A DNA stretch of 64,000 nt, taken from contig JAJNBL010000008.1 of NCBI GenBank assembly GCA_021156175.1, positions 21,206 to 85,205 on the forward strand, in the 5' to 3' direction. The stretch is from Rickettsiales bacterium. Its GTDB lineage: Bacteria; Pseudomonadota; Alphaproteobacteria; Rickettsiales; JAJNBL01. Position 1 is the stretch's first letter; each line of letters begins with the position of its first letter. The position numbers and the translations under genes were made by a program. Shown here piece after piece: positions 18,651-27,227 of the stretch. The notes beneath the pieces were generated by a model. That model saw nothing but the letters and a program-made list of their open reading frames with translations, did not search any database and was not told the origin of the DNA.

Positions 18651-18680
18651 ATAAAAAATCCGCGAGGAGTGCTCGCGGAG
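18651..18680 (-). terminator. rho-independent terminator after the ankyrin gene
   Basis: On the minus strand TCCGCGAG, a five-base loop, CTCGCGGA and then TTTTTTAT. It lies 25 bases past the ankyrin gene stop and isolates it from virB4. Confidence 0.88.
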
Positions 18681-18704
18681 TTTTAGCTAAAATGAATTCG
18701 ATAA

Positions 18705-20156
18705 TTATAGTTGGGCTTGGTTGGGTTGAGTCTGCATCCGAGAAGCTTCAATCGTTTCTGTCAGGGTTTCGGCTCTTGCTTCTATAATCTCACCAATCGC
18801 ATCGGCAGCATTACGACGTGCAACTTTTTCGGAGAAGAGTTTTGATGTTTCTGCTTTCGCTACGTTTCGCACTTTTTTGAGAGTATTTAAATTTTTGGTG
18901 TTATCTTCGTCATTAAACAATGACTTGGAAAGCTTATGTTCTGTGAAGATATCATACAATATTTGCCACGATGCCCCACCTCCCATTTTGGCCATGATGC
19001 TTGATACCTCGTCGCTTGCGTCTTTTTGTAACTCTTGACGGAATTTTACGGGTGTGAGCGCTTCAACATTGACGTGATTTCGTAAGGTGAAATATACATT
19101 CCCTTCGGCATCCTGATGTGTTCCAAATAGTTGGTCGAACACCGGACTATCGTTTTCAATGCCAAGCCATTCTTTGGCTTGGGCGACATCTGGTTGTTCA
19201 AGATGTGCGCCGGCGGAAAGGAGAAGTTTTATTAATGCTTCATGTCCCCCCATGACTGCATAATTCAGAGGTGTAAAGCCTTCCTTATTCTGGGCATTCA
19301 CATCTGCGCCATTTTTAATAAGGAATTCCACATTTTTCCAATTGTCGTCTCGAGCCCGGCTAATCACTAAATGCAAAAGAGTAAAGCCTTCTTTATTCTT
19401 AGTATTAGCATCTGCACCTCCTTTAATAAGGAGTTCTATCATATCATTATAATAGTCCCAATGATCATGGTCATCGTCGTCACTATACTTGAAAGTCGCC
19501 AAATCTAAGGGAGTAAAACCTTCATTATTCTTTGCATTAACATCTGCACCTTTTTTAATAAGAAACTTTGCTTTTCCACAATGACTATCTTCAGCTGCCA
19601 AATGCAGCGGGGTAAAACCCTTTTTATTCTTAGCATTTACATCTGCGCCATTTTTGATAAAGAGTTCTGAAAGTCCTTCAATAGCCAAATGCAGGGGAGT
19701 GTACCCAAGCTCATCCGGAGCATTAACCTTAGCACCTTTTTCAATAAAAAATGTGGCCATTCTAAAACGCACCCATGAACTCTCATAACCCCTATTGGTT
19801 GTGGCATGTAGGGGTGTACGGCCAGCCGCATCCACAGCATTAACATCTGCGCCATTCTGGCTAAGGAATTGTGCTACCTCTTCATTTTGAGCCCAACACA
19901 AGGAAGGGCTTCCTTTCTTATCCATAGCTTTAATATCTAGGCCATTTTCGATAAGAAATTTTACCACCTCCTCCTTATCTGCCCAGCCCAAGATGGGAAA
20001 ACCCCTTTTATTCACTGCATGAATATCTGCGCCTACTTTAATCAGAACCCGCATTTGGGGTAAATTTCCGTCTCTTACCGTTTTCCATAATAGCTTATTC
20101 AGTTGATGCTTCTCTTCTTCCGTAAGAAAAAGCTTGTGCTCGGTGTTCTTACTCAT
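18705..20156 (-). CDS. ankyrin-repeat protein
   Basis: 483 residues, no signal peptide. After a charged start (SKNTEHKLFLTEEEKHQL), about eight to nine ankyrin repeats run from residue 28 to 325, with the consensus GADVNAKNKKGFTPLHLA visible several times; some repeats carry insertions, such as the DDDDHDHWDYYND segment. The C-terminal 150 residues (from about VFDQLFGTHQDAEGNVYF) are non-repetitive and helical, of no family I recognise. The gene is more AT-rich than its neighbours. Ankyrin proteins of host-associated Alphaproteobacteria are often secreted effectors, and a virB4 lies directly beyond, but a terminator separates them and no secretion signal is recognised. Effector status is inference. 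Confidence 0.88.
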   Translation of the reverse strand: MSKNTEHKLFLTEEEKHQLNKLLWKTVRDGNLPQMRVLIKVGADIHAVNKRGFPILGWADKEEVVKFLIENGLDIKAMDKKGSPSLCWAQNEEVAQFLSQNGADVNAVDAAGRTPLHATTNRGYESSWVRFRMATFFIEKGAKVNAPDELGYTPLHLAIEGLSELFIKNGADVNAKNKKGFTPLHLAAEDSHCGKAKFLIKKGADVNAKNNEGFTPLDLATFKYSDDDDHDHWDYYNDMIELLIKGGADANTKNKEGFTLLHLVISRARDDNWKNVEFLIKNGADVNAQNKEGFTPLNYAVMGGHEALIKLLLSAGAHLEQPDVAQAKEWLGIENDSPVFDQLFGTHQDAEGNVYFTLRNHVNVEALTPVKFRQELQKDASDEVSSIMAKMGGGASWQILYDIFTEHKLSKSLFNDEDNTKNLNTLKKVRNVAKAETSKLFSEKVARRNAADAIGEIIEARAETLTETIEASRMQTQPNQAQL

Positions 20157-20299
20157 AGCTTCGTTCCTTCACATTGTCGTAGGTTACTGAGAGCGGAGTG
20201 TACATTAATTTATTATAAATTTCAACCATATCGATATTTTGTCAATTCACAGATGAAATTCTTTCTATTTTTCCTACTTTTTGGCTCTTCATCTTTACC

Positions 20300-20327
20300 T
20301 TGTGGCTTTCCATAAGCTCCGTATAAT
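20300..20327 (+). promoter_or_regulatory. sigma-70-type promoter of the metC-like gene
   Basis: TTGTGG (20300-20305), 16 bases, then TATAAT (20322-20327). The predicted transcript would begin near 20334, 23 bases before the ATG, with AAGGA as ribosome-binding site at 20344-20348. Confidence 0.6.
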
Positions 20328-20356
20328 AGGCGCTTTAGACACACAAGGAACCGCTT

Positions 20357-21562
20357 ATGAAAAAAGAAACCTTAGCCATCCAAGCAGGCCGCAGACCCTT
20401 AGAACACGAAGGATCGGTGAATCCTCCTATTCATCAAACCTCCACGATTCTGTTCCCGACGCTCAACGATTATTACGAGGCAGAACGCGGTACACCGTTT
20501 TATCAGACCTCCAAACATACCGCGTCCGATGAAACGGCGATGGATTACGGCTATGGTATTTCGACCAACCCTACGGTTTTCGCACTCCAGGAAGCCTGCA
20601 TTGCCTTAGAAGGCGCTGATCATGCACTTATTTACCCTTCCGGCTTGCAGGCGATTACATCAGCGCTTCTGGCATTCCTTAAAGCCGGCGATCATATTTT
20701 GGTCGTCGATACGATCTATGGCCCTACCCGCCGTTTTTGCAATAATGAACTTAAGCGCTTCGGGGTGGAAACCACCTTCTACGATCCCTTGATTGGCGAA
20801 GGTATTCGCGACCTTATCCAGGACAATACCCGCATCGTTTTCACCGAAAGCCCCGGCTCCATTACCTTTGAAATTCAGGATATTCCGACGATTTCGAGAG
20901 TCGCTAAATCCATCCGCGAAGATATCATCATTCTGATGGATAATTCCTGGGCAACGCCGCTCTTTTTTGATCCTTTTGCCCATGGCGTGGATGTCGCTAT
21001 CCAGGCAGCGACTAAATATATTGGCGGGCATTCGGATGTATTGCTTGGCATTGTGACCTGCAAGAAAAAGCATTTTTCAGCACTTTACCGCAATTACCGG
21101 CATTTAGGTGCAAGCCCCTCCCCGCATGCATGTTATCTAGCACAGCGTGGAATCCGTACGCTTGCCGTACGCCTCAAACAGCATCAGGAAACCGCACTTT
21201 CCCTTGCTAAACAGCTAAAAAACCATCCAAAAGTCTCACGCGTTCTCCACCCCGCACTCCCCGATTGCCCTGGGCATGAACTTTGGAAACGCGATTTTAC
21301 CGGAGCGACCGGCCTATTTTCTATCATTTTGGATAGGCATTACAACATCCCAGAGCTTTCAAAAATGATCGATCCAATGAAGCATTTTGGCATTGGGTGC
21401 TCTTGGGGTGGGTTCGAAAGCCTAATCCTGGCGCTGAACCCCGTCACCGTCCGCACCGCTGCTCCGTGGAAAGCGGAAGGTTCGCTGATCCGGATTTATG
21501 CAGGGCTAGAAGCCGTTGAAGACCTTGCCCAGGATTTCGAAGACGCACTCAAACGGCTATAA
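20357..21562 (+). CDS. metC: cystathionine beta-lyase (Cys/Met-metabolism PLP enzyme)
   Basis: 401 residues. Cleaves cystathionine to homocysteine, pyruvate and ammonia in methionine synthesis. Fold-type I PLP enzyme: YGYGISTNPTVFALQEACIALEGA at the N-terminus, then YPSGLQAITSALLAFL, the aspartate in MDNSWATPLFFDPFAHGVD, and the PLP lysine in QAATKYIGGHSDVLLG. The SCKYIGGHSD form and the SWGGFESL near the C-terminus (IGCSWGGFESLIL) fit MetC rather than MetB/MetZ. The alternative, another gamma-family lyase, cannot be fully excluded. Single-gene transcript from the promoter just upstream. Confidence 0.9.
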   Translation: MKKETLAIQAGRRPLEHEGSVNPPIHQTSTILFPTLNDYYEAERGTPFYQTSKHTASDETAMDYGYGISTNPTVFALQEACIALEGADHALIYPSGLQAITSALLAFLKAGDHILVVDTIYGPTRRFCNNELKRFGVETTFYDPLIGEGIRDLIQDNTRIVFTESPGSITFEIQDIPTISRVAKSIREDIIILMDNSWATPLFFDPFAHGVDVAIQAATKYIGGHSDVLLGIVTCKKKHFSALYRNYRHLGASPSPHACYLAQRGIRTLAVRLKQHQETALSLAKQLKNHPKVSRVLHPALPDCPGHELWKRDFTGATGLFSIILDRHYNIPELSKMIDPMKHFGIGCSWGGFESLILALNPVTVRTAAPWKAEGSLIRIYAGLEAVEDLAQDFEDALKRL

Positions 21563-21670
21563 ACGAACTCTATCTAGCGGTTCCAGCCAACCTAGTCATC
21601 AAAGTTTTATATTGCCATGGTATTGTAAAGAAGGTAGATTCCTAAAAACTCACAGAAACTTAGGTTATTT

Positions 21671-21958
21671 ATGTTCACCAACCCCTTTTATCTTATGTCC
21701 CAACTCCCAAAAGCAGCAATGCGCGGGATATTGATGGTTGTCCAAAACTGGCAGTTGCTGATCCTTATCCCTGTTGTGGCCATTACCTGGACAATTCTGA
21801 GTAAATTCCTGGATAAAGACTTCCAACCGAAGGGGCCCTTGAAAGAAATACAATTCTTTATCGCTAGCCATTTGCAGGATATTGCAGATACAGCGGACCG
21901 TTGCGGGGGTCAAATCTTCGATCCTTACGCGTTTATGGATTGCGTTGGCAAGAAGTAG
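21671..21958 (+). CDS. small single-pass membrane protein (possible gene)
   Basis: 95 residues. One hydrophobic segment (about residues 28-45, LLILIPVVAITWTILSKF), then a soluble tail with two cysteines (DRCGG and DCVGKK). No family recognised. The frame is open with balanced composition, but the ribosome-binding site is poor. A longer overlapping frame on the other strand (21665-22066) is probably not coding. It lies between the metC-like gene and tRNA-Gly. I regard it as more likely real than not. Confidence 0.45.
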   Translation: MFTNPFYLMSQLPKAAMRGILMVVQNWQLLILIPVVAITWTILSKFLDKDFQPKGPLKEIQFFIASHLQDIADTADRCGGQIFDPYAFMDCVGKK

Positions 21959-22031
21959 CTTCTTATCCTCCTGTAGCAAAAAGGCTTTTTCCTTAGTCTT
22001 TTCGATACAGGAAATAAAGTAAAATTCTCTA

Positions 22032-22059
22032 TTGCAAAATCTTTCAGATTCCCTATATT
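22032..22059 (+). promoter_or_regulatory. sigma-70-type promoter of tRNA-Gly
   Basis: TTGCAA (22032-22037), 16 bases, then TATATT (22054-22059), ending 17 bases before the mature tRNA. It resembles the tRNA-Pro promoter in this window. Confidence 0.6.
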
Positions 22060-22076
22060 CGCCCACACACTGTAAT

Positions 22077-22151
22077 GCGGGCGTAGCTCAGGGGTAGAGC
22101 ATAACCTTGCCAAGGTTAGGGTCGAGAGTTCGAATCTCTTCGCCCGCTCCA
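22077..22151 (+). tRNA. tRNA-Gly(GCC), CCA encoded
   Basis: Acceptor GCGGGCG pairs with CGCCCGC (22141-22147). D-arm GCTCAGGGGTAGAGC. Anticodon stem TAACC/GGTTA with loop TTGCCAA, anticodon GCC. T-arm with GAGAGTTCGAATCTCTTC. Discriminator T, CCA encoded; 75 nt. Its 3' 42 bases recur, with one base missing, at 24365-24405, suggesting that it served as an integration target. Confidence 0.97.
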
Positions 22152-22489
22152 TTTTTAAAGACCTCCAGAAATTGGACTTTTCAAATGGTATACAGTGACT
22201 TACGTGGCTTCCCCACCACTCTTTCCTAGCGGCATCCCCGCTCCCCCAAACACTATTTTCCATTCCCCGGGGAGCGAGAACCACACCTCCACCCTAGAAG
22301 CCTTATCCTGTCTGGGTTGTAGGGTTATTGTCCTTGAAAAGGGGTTAGTTCCGGGGAGTTACGTATTAGAAAATACGGCGTTTCGTGTGCACCATGCCTA
22401 TCACTCATTTAGTGAGCGTATAAGCCCTTTTTTCCTTAGAAAGCAGCGTTTGATGTTTGCACAATCAATCTTTTCTCACAGGCAGGTAT
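22152..22489 (+). other. 338-bp stretch without a recognisable gene
   Basis: Between the tRNA-Gly 3' end and the SulP stop codon. A 101-codon open frame at 22195-22500 has no ribosome-binding site and no recognisable similarity, and it runs against the neighbouring gene. No hairpin or terminator of note was seen. If the tRNA fragment at 24365 marks an integration scar, this is the left end of the inserted DNA. Confidence 0.4.
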
Positions 22490-23977
22490 TCAATGCTTAA
22501 ATAGCATGTCGATGGCATTTGGCTTATGATGAATACCCAGTGTATCTACAATGGTAGCGCTGGCTTCGTTCATACCCAGAAGCTCCACCCCCGTACCTTC
22601 GCGACGAAATTTTAATACCACTTTATCGAGCGCACCTACCCCAGTTAAATCCCAAAAATGGGCGTGCGTAAGATTAATTGTCACTTTCTCCACCAGTTCT
22701 TTGAAATCGAACCGAGCGGCGAAGTTTGCCGCTGATGCAAAAAATACTTGTCCGTACACATGATAGATGCGGTGCTTACCATCAGCGGATAGTTCCGTTT
22801 CCACATCAAAGAAACGTGCCACTTTACGGGCGAAGAACAAAGCACTCATCAGCACGCCGATAAATACGCCCAGCGCTAGATTATGGGTAAATACCACAAT
22901 GGCCACGGTAGCAATCATTACTAGGCTGGAGGTAGGGGGATGAGATTTCAGGTTTTTAATCGATACCCAGTTGAAGGTGCTGATTGATACCATAATCATC
23001 ACCGCCACCAGCGCAGCCATCGGGATTTGTTTTACCCAATTCCCTAGCACCAGGATAAGGAACAGCAGGAACACGCCTGCAAAGAAGGTAGAGAGCCTGC
23101 CACGCCCGCCGGATTTTACATTGATAACGGATTGGCCAATCATGGCGCAACCTGCCATACCCCCGAAGAAACCCGCGACAATATTGGCGATGCCTTGACC
23201 CGCGCATTCACGATTTTTCTGGCTTGGCGTATCTGTCATGTCGTCTACGATCACGGATGTCATAAGCGACTCCAGCAAACCCACTGCTGCCAGCGTAATG
23301 GAGTATGGCAGGATAATGATTAGGGTTTCCACGTTAAGCGGAATGTTTGGCAGTAGAAGCATCGGCAGTGAGTCCGGCAACTGTCCCATATCACCCACCG
23401 TGCGAATATCCAGCCCCATATAGATGCTAAAAGCAGTGAGCACTACAATCGCCACCAGCGGTGATGGCACGGCTTTAGCAATGTAGGGTAAGCCGTAGAT
23501 AATGCTGAGGCCAGCCGCCACCATCGCGTACATATGCCATGTCGCGCCGTTAAACTCTGGCAACTGTGCCATGAATATAAGAATTGCAAGCGCATTGACG
23601 AAGCCCGTCACCACAGATTTTGAGACATATTCAATCCATGAACCCAGCCGTAGGAACCCCGCCAGAATCTGAATCACGCCAGTAAGCAGCGTAGCGGCAA
23701 GCATGTATTCAATACCATGCTCTTTCACTAGTGTTACCAGCACCAGCGCCATCGCCCCGGTTGCAGCAGAAATCATCCCCGGTCTACCGCCGACAATAGC
23801 AATGACCACAGCAATGCAAAAGGAGGCATATAAGCCAACTTTAGGATCAACCCCTGCGATAATGGAAAAAGCGATAGCCTCAGGGATAAGTGCAAGCGCC
23901 ACCACCATCCCAGAAAGAATATCACCGCGAACATTGCCGAACCACTCGGCGTGAAGTCGAGAGAGGGACATGCGCAC
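22490..23977 (-). CDS. SulP-family anion transporter with C-terminal STAS domain
   Basis: 495 residues. Opening LRADILSG-like motif ([42 protein letters not shown]) is the classic SulP sulfate-transporter signature. About 12-14 membrane segments follow, with [18 protein letters not shown] and the conserved [24 protein letters not shown] loop. The last 110 residues form a short STAS-like domain ([22 protein letters not shown]). SulP proteins carry sulfate, bicarbonate or other anions; the substrate is not decided here. This clade (HTH-less, with truncated STAS) often carries bicarbonate. It is the only gene between tRNA-Gly and the duplicated tRNA 3' fragment and may be cargo of that event. 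Confidence 0.92.
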   Translation of the reverse strand: MRMSLSRLHAEWFGNVRGDILSGMVVALALIPEAIAFSIIAGVDPKVGLYASFCIAVVIAIVGGRPGMISAATGAMALVLVTLVKEHGIEYMLAATLLTGVIQILAGFLRLGSWIEYVSKSVVTGFVNALAILIFMAQLPEFNGATWHMYAMVAAGLSIIYGLPYIAKAVPSPLVAIVVLTAFSIYMGLDIRTVGDMGQLPDSLPMLLLPNIPLNVETLIIILPYSITLAAVGLLESLMTSVIVDDMTDTPSQKNRECAGQGIANIVAGFFGGMAGCAMIGQSVINVKSGGRGRLSTFFAGVFLLFLILVLGNWVKQIPMAALVAVMIMVSISTFNWVSIKNLKSHPPTSSLVMIATVAIVVFTHNLALGVFIGVLMSALFFARKVARFFDVETELSADGKHRIYHVYGQVFFASAANFAARFDFKELVEKVTINLTHAHFWDLTGVGALDKVVLKFRREGTGVELLGMNEASATIVDTLGIHHKPNAIDMLFKH

Positions 23978-24132
23978 CTTAATTATTACGTTTCACAAAG
24001 TGCCGGACATTTTACATCGCTTTGCGAAAACAAGGCACGTTTTGGGAACTGCGTTTATAAATCAAACCGCCCAAAGGTCAATATTTTTCTGCTTGTTGTT
24101 AAGCTTTAGCCTATAACTACCCCCTCCCCAAC

Positions 24133-24175
24133 ACATACATTAATTCCCCTAATTTCAGAGTGAATTAGTGTATGT
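24133..24175. repeat. inverted repeat in the SulP-odc intergenic region
   Basis: ACATACATTAATTC (24133-24146) and GAATTAGTGTATGT (24162-24175) pair at 13 of 14 positions around a 15-base loop. It is upstream of the tRNA fragment. No U-run follows, so it is not a standard terminator. Confidence 0.6.
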
Positions 24176-24193
24176 AATCTTGAACCGATTCCA

Positions 24194-24239
24194 CTCCCCC
24201 CAAATCACCTCAAATCGCTTTGGGGGAGCAAGGGGGGAG
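24194..24239. repeat. C-run/G-run hairpin with a duplicated right arm
   Basis: CTCCCCCCAAA (24194-24204) pairs with TTTGGGGGAG (24219-24228). A second GGGGGGAG follows immediately at 24232-24239, so two right arms compete for one left arm. It lies 125 bases before the tRNA-Gly 3' fragment, in the non-coding part of the supposed integration scar. Confidence 0.55.
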
Positions 24240-24364
24240 CAGGAAAGGCAATTTTTGGTTGAAACTTGACGGAACGGGAAAAACTGGAAAATAGTACAAT
24301 TTCAATTGGTTGCTTCTTTAAGAGAAAACTAGTTGGGACTCTATGTCGCCGCCCAGGGCTATTA

Positions 24365-24405
24365 CCAAGGTTAGGGTCGAGAGTTCGAATCTCTTCGCCG
24401 CTCCA
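24365..24405 (+). repeat. truncated copy of the tRNA-Gly 3' half (attachment-site-like repeat)
   Basis: Bases 24365-24405 repeat tRNA-Gly bases 22110-22151 with a single missing C in the acceptor strand. The copy runs from just inside the anticodon loop to the CCA. Upstream of it the tRNA 5' half is absent. Such 3'-half copies arise when an element integrates into a tRNA gene through a tyrosine recombinase. No recombinase gene lies between the two copies. The remaining bases of the 933-base gap (23978-24910) hold the two inverted repeats described here, a repeated CAGAAACT element near 24570 and 24633, and no gene I can support. Confidence 0.85.
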
Positions 24406-24910
24406 TTCAAAAGAGCCATTTCACTATGGTTCTTTTGAATGGATACAGTCCTTCATTTTCTATCCAGAGACCTTTTACCCTCCTCATCTCACACCCTACG
24501 CTTTCTCGCTTTGCCTTATCCAACGAATCCCCAAAAGCCTCGCAAGTCCCTTCCCTTAAGGAAACTTGCAGAAACTTGGGGCAAACCTATAAATAAGGGT
24601 TTACAAATCTCCGTTTTTATGGCAATAAACGTGCAGAAACTCCGTGGGTGTTTCGGCACAATCTTGCCATGGGATGATCAAGAGTTAAACGCTCTTTGGT
24701 CACTTCATTTCTCTCTTATAGAGAGGGCGTATATTGTGTGGCTTCTCTGGGCTGCCCAGGGTGTGTAGTTCCGGCTTTAGATCCGTGATTATGCTCCCAC
24801 CCAATAGCCTCAACCTCGAGAATTCGGGGACGATGGCAGTATAATGCAGCCTTTTTCATTAATGTTGAGGTATGCCTTAGTGCATATTTTGGTATGGGGT
24901 CTGGAGAAAA

Positions 24911-26104
24911 ATGGAACAACACCTTGCGGACGTTGCCTCCCTGGTAGCAGGGCGGCCTGATAACCCGTTTTTTGTATTTCGTCCTGAAACACTGAAACGG
25001 GCTACGCGCTATTTTCAATCCCATTTTGCGGGAAAAATTCTTTACGCGGTTAAAACGAACCCTGAGCCGCATGTCATCGACATGCTATACGGCTTAGGCA
25101 TACAGTCGTTTGACGTTGCGTCCTTAGAGGAAGTGCGCACAGTTCGTAGCGCCTATCCGACCTCTGAGCTTTATTTCATGCATCCGGTGAAATCACGCAA
25201 AGCCATCCGTGAGGCCTATTTTGAGCATGGCGTACGCCATTTTTCGCTCGATAGCCTTTCTGAGCTTAAGAAAATTTTGGAAGAAACCGAATTTGCGAAA
25301 GATTTGGGCCTCTTTGTGCGCCTGGCAATTCCAAATACTTATGCGGAATTGAACCTTTCTGAGAAGTTCGGCATTCCATTGCAGCAGGCGCCGGCACTGT
25401 TACAAAAAGTGCGCCAATATGCAAAGAAAGTGGGCATCTGCTTCCATGTGGGTTCGCAATGCATGCATCCGGACGCGTACCGGATTGCGATGCGTATTGC
25501 CGCCCGTGTGATTGAAGAATCCGAGGTAACTGTCGATTATTTCAACATCGGCGGCGGCTTCCCTTCAATTTATCCTGGCATGACACCTCCTCCGCTGGAT
25601 GATTATTTCGCAGCGATTGCGGAAGAATTTGAACGCATCAATGTCTCTGGCCATATGGAACTCTTCGCTGAGCCAGGCCGTGCGCTGGTTGCAGAAAGCT
25701 CTTCGGTCGTCGTGCGCGTGGATTTACGCAAAGGCAAATCGCTCTATATCAATGATGGCACCTATGGGAGCCTCTTTGATGCGGGTATTTCGAACTTCAT
25801 TTATCCGGTGAGACTCCTGCGTGAAGCTCTGCCGAATGCGTCACAGATGATCCCCTATAGTTTCTATGGGCCGACCTGCGACTCGCTCGACTTCATGAAA
25901 GGCCCGTTCTACCTGCCACAGGATATTATGGAAGGGGATTATATCGAGATCGGCCAGATGGGCGCGTACGGCAAAACACTTGCCACACGCTTTAACGGCT
26001 TTGGACACGAAGAGAGGGTAATTTTTGTTCGCGATGAACCGCTTATGACACTGTATGATGGATCTCACATCACACGTGAACCGCTGGAAATTATTGCGGC
26101 ATAA
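24911..26104 (+). CDS. ornithine/lysine decarboxylase, fold-type III
   Basis: 397 residues. Decarboxylates ornithine to putrescine (or lysine to cadaverine). Alanine-racemase-fold family: PLP lysine in LYAVKTNPEP (K48), VGSQC histidine strand (CFHVGSQCMHP), the phosphate-binding FNIGGGFPS, EPGRALVAESSS, and the dimer-interface cysteine motif FYGPTCDSLD (C323, D324). Length fits eukaryote-like/bacterial ODC. The specificity helix cannot be read securely, so lysine is a possible substrate. It starts a four-gene cluster with a deoxyhypusine-synthase-like protein, a DUF1704 protein and agmatinase. GGAG precedes the ATG by 7 bases. Confidence 0.93.
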   Translation: MEQHLADVASLVAGRPDNPFFVFRPETLKRATRYFQSHFAGKILYAVKTNPEPHVIDMLYGLGIQSFDVASLEEVRTVRSAYPTSELYFMHPVKSRKAIREAYFEHGVRHFSLDSLSELKKILEETEFAKDLGLFVRLAIPNTYAELNLSEKFGIPLQQAPALLQKVRQYAKKVGICFHVGSQCMHPDAYRIAMRIAARVIEESEVTVDYFNIGGGFPSIYPGMTPPPLDDYFAAIAEEFERINVSGHMELFAEPGRALVAESSSVVVRVDLRKGKSLYINDGTYGSLFDAGISNFIYPVRLLREALPNASQMIPYSFYGPTCDSLDFMKGPFYLPQDIMEGDYIEIGQMGAYGKTLATRFNGFGHEERVIFVRDEPLMTLYDGSHITREPLEIIAA

Positions 26105-26147
26105 GCCTTAAAACACACTAACCCCAAAAGATGATAGGGAAAGAACG

Positions 26148-27203
26148 ATGACAAATTCTGCTAAATCTGTTGCTGCTGCGTCTGAAAAAGAACAACTGCT
26201 TTCAAAAACCGTAGAGCATATCGACATTACGTCGTTTGATGCGCGTCCGATCATTGATGGCATGAAAGACATGTCCTTCACTGCGCGTGACTTGGCGCGT
26301 GCGACCGACATCTTCAACAAGATGCTGGCCGACCCTGACTGTTCGGTGATCTTGACACTCGCGGGCTCGACCTCGGCTGCAGGCTGCATGAAGCTTTACG
26401 CGGATATGATCCGTTTTAACATGGTCGATGCAATTGTCGCGACCGGTGCAAGCATCGTGGACATGGATTTCTTCGAAGCACTGGGCTTCAAACATTATCA
26501 AGGTACGCCATTTGCGGATGACCGCAAACTCCGCGATCTGTATATCGACCGGATTTACGATACGTATATCGACGAAGAAGACCTTCAAAATTGTGACGGC
26601 ACGATTTTCGAACTGGCCAATAGCTTGCCTGCAAAAGCTTACAGCTCACGCGAATTCATTCGTGAAATGGGACGTTTCTTGAAAGAAGGCGCTGCGAAGA
26701 AACCGGATTCACTGATCCAGCTTGCCTATGAAAATGATGTGCCGATTTTCTGCCCGGCTTTCACCGATTCTTCTGCAGGTTTTGGCCTGGTGCTGCACCA
26801 AGTGAAGCGCCCGGATAATCATTTGACGATCGACTCGATCCGCGATTTCCGCGAACTGACCGATATTAAAATCAAAGCGGGTACAACCGGTTTGTTGATG
26901 ATTGGCGGTGGTGTGCCGAAAAACTTCGTACAAGATACCGTCGTCTGCGCGGAAATTTTGGGCGAGGAAGTGGACATGCATAAATATGCGATCCAAATCA
27001 CCGTTGCGGATTCACGCGATGGCGCATGTTCAAGCTCAACGCTTAAAGAAGCATGCTCATGGGGTAAAGTGGATATCGCGTATGAGCAAATGGTTTATGC
27101 GGAAGCAACCAGCGTGATCCCGCTCTTGGCGAGCGATGCATATCACCGTGGCCATTGGAAGAAGCGCCAACGTCGGAAATTTGCAACCCTGTTTGGGGCA
27201 TAA
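26148..27203 (+). CDS. deoxyhypusine synthase-like protein
   Basis: 351 residues. Family enzymes use NAD+ to move the aminobutyl group of spermidine, either to a lysine of eIF5A (eukaryotes, archaea) or to putrescine giving homospermidine. Landmarks: LAGSTSAAGCMKLYADMIRFNMVDAIVATGA, HYQGTPFADDRKLRD, YENDVPIFCPAFTDSSAGFGL, and KACSWGKV-like EACSWGKV with the conserved catalytic lysine (K307). Bacteria have EF-P and no eIF5A, so homospermidine or another polyamine synthesis is more likely than hypusination. Its place directly after ornithine decarboxylase and before agmatinase supports a polyamine role. All key NAD-binding residues I can compare look intact. The product is not proven. Confidence 0.93.
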   Translation: MTNSAKSVAAASEKEQLLSKTVEHIDITSFDARPIIDGMKDMSFTARDLARATDIFNKMLADPDCSVILTLAGSTSAAGCMKLYADMIRFNMVDAIVATGASIVDMDFFEALGFKHYQGTPFADDRKLRDLYIDRIYDTYIDEEDLQNCDGTIFELANSLPAKAYSSREFIREMGRFLKEGAAKKPDSLIQLAYENDVPIFCPAFTDSSAGFGLVLHQVKRPDNHLTIDSIRDFRELTDIKIKAGTTGLLMIGGGVPKNFVQDTVVCAEILGEEVDMHKYAIQITVADSRDGACSSSTLKEACSWGKVDIAYEQMVYAEATSVIPLLASDAYHRGHWKKRQRRKFATLFGA

Positions 27204-27227
27204 GCCTCAAGCCTTAGGCCTTGAGAG

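Noticed and set aside
20214..20255. TTGACA and TATAAT upstream of the ankyrin gene
   Set aside because: Both hexamers are present on the minus strand, but 22 bases apart, too far for a standard sigma-70 promoter.
21665..22066. 133-codon frame on the minus strand
   Set aside because: Overlaps the more plausible membrane protein on the plus strand and runs into the tRNA-Gly promoter; no motif.
22195..22500. 101-codon open frame between tRNA-Gly and SulP
   Set aside because: No plausible start context; composition and lack of any motif fit non-coding DNA in the integration scar.
24266..24559. 97-codon frame across the tRNA fragment
   Set aside because: Part of the frame is a translation of the tRNA 3' half; no gene start signals.
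24439..24768. 109-codon frame before odc
   Set aside because: No ribosome-binding site or recognised sequence; composition looks random.
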